Assembly: GCA_007570785.1 (NCBI GenBank)
Contig: ML664161.1
Coordinates: forward strand, 44,354,418 to 44,418,417
Direction of reading: 5' to 3'
DNA from: Antilocapra americana
Taxonomy: Eukaryota; Chordata; Mammalia; Artiodactyla; Antilocapridae
Length of the DNA: 64,000 nucleotides
Part shown: piece after piece, positions 59,201 through 64,000 of the stretch
Layout of the letters: each line of letters opens with the position of its first letter
Position numbering within the stretch: the first letter of the stretch is position 1
Translations under genes and position numbers: made by a program
Notes under the pieces: model-generated
What the model was told of the DNA's origin: nothing
Seen by the model: the letters and a program-made list of their open reading frames with translations, nothing else
The model's database searches: none

Positions 59201-60879
59201 AAATTAAGTATCTCTGTCATAGAAGTTAAAGCCTAATGGATCTATATAATCTAGAATGTTGAAAGGATTCTAATAACTGGTACTTCACCTGAGGAGAAAT
59301 CATAGTCATAAAACCAAAAACCAGGCTCTTAACTAAAGCACATGAAGACTGATATGTCTTAACTATAAAATTGGATGGCTATTGGATAGTATTTTGCATT
59401 TAGATGTTAATGGTACATTTGAAATGATAGCACATGACTGACTTTTAATTGTATGTTTTTTTTCTTTTTCTTTTGAGATGGAGAGTCACGTGGGTTGTAA
59501 GAAATACCAGAGAGATTTCCCCCTAACTACAGCATAATATCTAGCCTAAATGGAGTACAATATCTTAATCAAAGATATTTTAACAATACCTTAACATTTG
59601 ATTCTGATACATCAACCATTGACTTTATTCAGATTTTGCAAGTTGCACTTGCACTCATTTGTGAGTAGTTGTTTGTTTTAAAAATGATTTGTAGGTTATT
59701 GTGTGTATACAGCCCAGCCCCAAAATGTCTGGCCTCAATTGGTGAGACTCAGGACCTTGCTCAGCTGGTCCCAAAAAGAAAGGGCTTATATCTTTTCCAG
59801 AAAGTCTGTGGCAACAGGATTCATTCCTGACTCAGTCTCTGTTTACACCCTCTTTAACCCTTCTTTGAACGGTCGTGTTCCTCTTCTGACAGGTCAAGCA
59901 GTTTCTGGAGGATGCTTGATGAGTTGGAACAATTCCACCCCCCCACCCCATTTTCTGCCATTGGTCAACACACCCACAGGTAGGCTGTATTATTTGCAGA
60001 ATTCAGTGGAAAATAAGAATGCAGGGAGGGTCCCAGTCAAGAAACAGGGTGTCAATTTCCCTTTTCCATACCCAGAGCAGAAAGGTGAACCCCCAAGGAG
60101 TCACAACCTCTATACAAGATACACTAGGGGATGGACTAGAGGCCCAAGTCCAGATGTCTGTTGAGAGTGCTGTGGATCTACCAACCTAGGGTGCGGATAG
60201 CCACTGCCTTGCCCTTCTTTGAGATGCAGTGGGGTACATGCTGTACTCTCACCCTCCGCATACGTGTGCTCTGGTCCCCAACAGGGGCAGAGGGCAACTG
60301 AGGAGCAGGTATGTGGTGGGGAAGGCTGGGCGAAGCTAGAGTACTGGGGTTCGAAGGATGCACAGCTAAGAACCTATCCCAGGAAGACAGAGGGAGGCAG
60401 GACCCATGTCAGCTAAGACCCCAAGCCTCCCGCGTATGCTCCATTGTCCAGTCTAATGTCATTTACAAAATACAAATTCAAAGACAGACTTTTAAGATGA
60501 TGGCCACAGAGATTAAAACCAAGCAGGAGGCCCTTCTGAGTACCAGGCTCTATGTAACCACACTGGCCACATTCCCATGAAGCTGCCTGAACACACCAAA
60601 CCCAAACCTTCCTGAAACTGTAACTTTCTACTCTCCCTTGAGACTGGAATCATCTCCTTCATTCTACAGTGGAGTCTAAGAATAATGGCACGGAGCAGTG
60701 AAACTTTCTTATATTTGATTCTCCTCAGTAAAATGAGTAATGTTAGCAAAGATAAAATCTGCTTCTTTCTTTTTTATATCTGTCTGATATAAACCAACAA
60801 CAAAAAAAGAGAAGTTAGTCTTAAAACTGCCTTGGTGAGTAATACCATGATCTATTTAACTGTCAGAAAAACTTGGGAA

Positions 60880-61660
60880 TCATCTTTGGTGCCCTTTTTT
60901 CCTTTACTCTTTTCATTCAGTAGTCACCAACTTCTGTAGTGCCACCTCCAAAGTCTCCCCAGAATTTATTACCTGCCTTCAGTCCCTTCTGCAAGTGCCC
61001 TAATCCAGACTTGCATCATTTCTCATATTGCAGCAACCTCTTGATTAATCTCCCTACTTCCCATCTGCCTCCATTTGTCACATTCCTGATAGAGACATCT
61101 TTAGAAATAGCAAATTCTATCATGCCATATCCATTCCTCTTCCCAACCTCACCACTTTTAGGATGAAATCAAACTCCTTAGCAAAGCACACAGCACCTTT
61201 CACAGAGTCCCTAGCAAGTATCTCTTCAATATGCTCTCCTACCATTTCCCACTCCTGACCCATTCTCTCCCTCACCATATAGAACTTCCTTAGAACACTC
61301 CAGATCATTCATTTCTCTAGGTCTTCGGGGGTATGTGGTGCCCTGGCTTGGAATATCTTCTCTGACATCTGCACCAGACTCCTACCTGTCCTGCAAAATC
61401 GAACTCAATTATTAGCTTCCCTGGCCCTCTGTGCCCATCTCACCTTCCCGGCATGTGAGCGATGCCTGTTAACCAAGGACCTGTATCACTTGCTATTTAC
61501 TCTTATCATAGCATCTACTGCACTGCTTTAATAATTATTTCAAACTGTCATGTTTCTCAACACAGGGGATGCCAGTCACATTATGGTGTATTTTTAATTT
61601 TCCTTACCTGATGTGAAACTCCTCTAGTCAGGTCCTGGGCCTTAATGATCATTGAACAAC
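60880..61660 (+). mobile_element. L2 LINE, long 3' remnant
   Basis: Follows the L2 consensus in order: GCAACCTCTTGATTAATCTC, GAAATCAAACTCCTTAGCAA, CACACAGCACCTTTCACAGA, CTACCATTTCCCACTCCTGA, CCCTGGCTTGGAATATCTTC, CTCCTACCTGTCCTGCAAAA and CTTATCATAGCATCTACTGC. Confidence 0.88.
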
Positions 61661-62152
61661 TTCTGAAATATGGAAGGCAGTGGTCAAAAGAAAGGAAGGA
61701 AAAGAAAAAGGAAGCCTTGCAACCGCCAGTCTGTAATATTTCTTTCTGTCTCAACCCTGGTCCCCCATGCTCTCTCCCATCAGTTATTTGATATATTAAG
61801 ACCAGGATGGATTGAAAGCAGAGCTACACTGATTGTGCAGACCTGGGTTCCTTCGGTGATGGAAAATCATGATTTGACCAAATTTAAAGCAGTGGCTGCA
61901 TACAGACACAGCTTCGTTCCTCAACTTGGGGCCTTCTGATGTGAGACACAGAGATGCTGAAACTTATCTCCCTCAGGAATGACTGATTCATAAAGTTATA
62001 AAACACTTTGAAAAACACATGGAAATGCCTAAATATATAGAGCCAGAAAAATTTCTGTTTTATGAACATAAAAAAAAACTTAAAAATGAATAACATGTAG
62101 TTGTCAAAACTCATAGAATTATACTTCTTAAAAAAAATAAACTATTGCGTAA

Positions 62153-62356
62153 CTCAAAAGGTAAAGAATCTGCCTGCAATGCCAGAGACCCGGGTTCGAT
62201 CCCTGGGTCAGGAAGATCCCCCTGGAGAAGGGCATGGCAACCCACTCCAGTATTCTTGCCTGGAGAATTCCACAGACAGAGAAGCCTGGCAGGCTACAGT
62301 CCATGGGGTTGCAAAGAGTCGGACATGACTGAGTGACTAACACACACACACACTCA
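62153..62356 (+). mobile_element. Bov-tA SINE with (AC)n tail
   Basis: Forward copy from TAACTCAAAAGGTAAAGAAT through GACCCGGGTTCGATCCCTGG to CATGACTGAGTGACTAACAC, then a short AC microsatellite. The B-box-like GGTTCGATCCC is intact, so this is a fairly young copy. The first bases of the head are altered. Confidence 0.95.
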
Positions 62357-62879
62357 TGCTTCATAAAGAAAATTTACTATACACAAATTTAAAAAAATGA
62401 AGCAGGATGAAGGAGGAACCCCAAATGGTATATAAACTGTAACAACTGAACCTAACTATATCATAAATGAATAACAGAATCATAATGTAGGGATGGAGAA
62501 GAAAAGAATTAAGTACTTTGAAAATCAGTATTTTGGCTGGATACTGTAAAGCTAATGGCAAAAAGAACTGTACACAAATACTGTATTCTAGTTAGTAAAT
62601 CTACTCCTTGTATATATATATGAGGGTTGAACATATACTTAAATACACTGTAGATAATCAAAATCAGGCTTTTCACTGTCAGAGTAATAAGTTACAAATA
62701 AGGAAGGCTAGAATGAAATCTATGCTTTTAGATGAGAGTCAGAGGTATCAGTGTGTCATGGCTATATGTGTGTGTGTGTTTGGAGAGAGAGAGATGCAGA
62801 AGTATAGGTGTATTTATGGACCTAGTATGCTCCTAGTATTCATCTGTAGATTTCCTAGCTCTATCTGCTGAGAGGCCTA

Positions 62880-63930
62880 AAAGCAGTGACATCCCAAAAG
62901 TAGTGAACAAACCCACCACTCAAGTCCTGGTTTTTACATCCTATTCTCCAGTCTGAGGAATTAGGGATTCTTAAAAAAGTGTTTGATTCCAGGGCTGGGG
63001 TGAGATAAATATAAATTGAGGCAGGAGCATCTAATGCTGCTAGAGAAGCAAAGAAGTACTCAAAAAAGGATGAGTAGTGTTGAAAGGGCAAAGTAGTCAA
63101 CCTGCAGCCAAAACTGGAATAATTTTAGCAACAAAACAAATATGGATTGTATTAGATTATAACTCATAGAACAAAATAAATATCTATGAATCCATGTTGA
63201 TATAAATAAATAGCTGAATGAATGAATGAGGTAGAAGGGGGAGCTTTTCCTTAGAGAAGAATTCCAAATAATAAATGTAGAAGTAGTTTGGGAAATAGAA
63301 AATATTTATTAGAATACCACAGCAATAATTTTTCAGGCAAGATCGACTGATGAATGCTAAAATTAGCAGACAAAAGTTCGAAGAAAAACAAGGTGTTTGC
63401 ATAGTCTCAAACTATCACTCCTAATATTAGTCACAACGATTAAACCCTGCCTTTACTGTGAAGAAACCCAGAAGATACCACCAAGTGATTAACGTTAACA
63501 TCACTGGTGGTAAGATATATTGAGATTGTGCCACCCCAGCATGGTACACTGAGAAGGACATATCACATCTGTGGCATTCTTGTCCCCAGATGGAAGACAT
63601 CAGACAAAAATTGAGGGACAGTCAATAAAATAACTGACCAGTTTTCCTCAAAGCTATCAAGGTCAAGAAAAGACTAAGAACTGCCGCAGATTAAGAAGAT
63701 CAAGGACACGTGAGAACTGAATTCAGTGTGGGATCCTGCACTGACACTGATGAAATCTAAACAGTCCGTGGTTTAGTTAATATTATTGGAATGATGTTTC
63801 TTAGTTTTGATTATTGAACTTGGTTGTTAAGGGTGATACCAATAGAGAAATTGAGTGGAGGACATAAAGGAACTCATTGTACTATTTTTGCAACTTTTAT
63901 AAAGTTACTGGAATAAAAAGTTGAAAAAAT
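62880..63930 (+). mobile_element. L1 LINE 3' UTR remnant
   Basis: L1-type 3' words near the end: ACAGTCCGTGGTTTAGTTAA, TGATGTTTCTTAGTTTTGAT, TTGTACTATTTTTGCAACTT and ACTGGAATAAAAAGTTG. The upstream part (62880-63700) fits long L1 3' UTR in composition (GAATCCATGTTGATATAAAT) but is less certain. No open reading frame is left. Confidence 0.72.
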
Positions 63931-64000
63931 GAAGGGGGTCCATGCAGGTAAAAAGGAAGAGGAGGGTGAAAGAGAAAAGGGGGTATAGCATGTCTGAAGT

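Larger units (their letters stand above)
49701..64000. other. Upstream flank of BOC, no gene supported
   Basis: Contains a MER5A-type element (50375-50562), three BovB copies, a CHR-2-type SINE, L2 stretches, a Bov-tA and an L1 3' end, all listed separately. No recognised content in 49900-50370, 51090-52430, 56090-56560, 56665-58445 (apart from short MIR-like scraps near 57115-57190 and 57270-57350), 59205-60875 and 62360-62875. In human the next gene on this side of BOC is NEPRO, some distance away. None of its exons were recognised here. Confidence 0.6.

Noticed and set aside
59450..59480. Alu- or polyT-like start near TTTCTTTTTCTTTTGAGATGG
   Set aside because: Only a short resemblance to the end of a reversed primate Alu. 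No Alu body follows and Alu does not occur in ruminants.
59703..60164. 153-codon plus-strand open frame
   Set aside because: No family recognised and no repeat support, and the codons look random. Without transcript or conservation evidence I do not call it a gene. A protein search against ruminant proteomes would decide.
1..64000. Endogenous retrovirus or LTR element
   Set aside because: No paired LTRs, primer-binding site or gag/pol-like frames were recognised. The reverse-transcriptase motifs present belong to the non-LTR BovB.
1..64000. CRISPR array, operon, tRNA or rRNA gene
   Set aside because: No spaced direct repeats of CRISPR type. The only tRNA-like sequences are the heads of tRNA-derived SINEs.

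Overview
This window is nuclear DNA from a ruminant, very probably a bovid (cattle, sheep, goat or a relative; I cannot separate them by eye). The evidence is dense Bov-tA and Bov-A2 SINEs, BovB (RTE-type) LINE fragments and a CHR-2-type cetartiodactyl SINE. These lie on a background of older mammalian MIR, L2, L1 and MER5-type repeats. Coding density is typical of mammals: almost every open reading frame longer than 60 codons is a chance or repeat-derived frame.

The one gene I can support is the 5' part of BOC, on the minus strand. BOC is a cell-surface Ig/fibronectin-III co-receptor of Hedgehog signalling. Reading right to left, the parts are: a CpG island (about 48.86-49.70 kb) holding a probable non-coding first exon that ends at 49181; a 92-nt non-coding second exon (44983-45074); a third exon (12594-12772) with the start codon at 12690 and the signal peptide; and a fourth exon (11620-11898) encoding the first Ig domain. 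Donor and acceptor sites fit consensus at every junction, and the split Asn codon between exons 3 and 4 restores the expected protein. The rest of the gene (further Ig domains, FNIII domains, membrane segment, tail) lies beyond position 1. The implied introns are about 4.1 kb, 32.2 kb and 0.7 kb, plus at least 11.6 kb running off the left edge. The predicted leader carries upstream ATGs and short uORFs, which suggests translational control.

To the right of the island (about 49.7-64 kb) lies upstream or intergenic DNA with no gene I can support. It holds BovB copies, a MER5A-type element, L2 stretches and an L1 3' end. No rRNA, tRNA, CRISPR array, operon or LTR-bearing provirus was seen.

I found no new biological system. 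The most informative unusual signals are records of retrotransposition and replication accidents. These are a head-to-head pair of Bov-tA SINEs inside one target-site duplication, a BovB insertion with an inverted foldback at its 5' end inside a clean duplication, and a perfect 15-bp hairpin inside an old BovB copy that looks like a template-switch mutation. Several nested insertions can be ordered in time by their target-site duplications.
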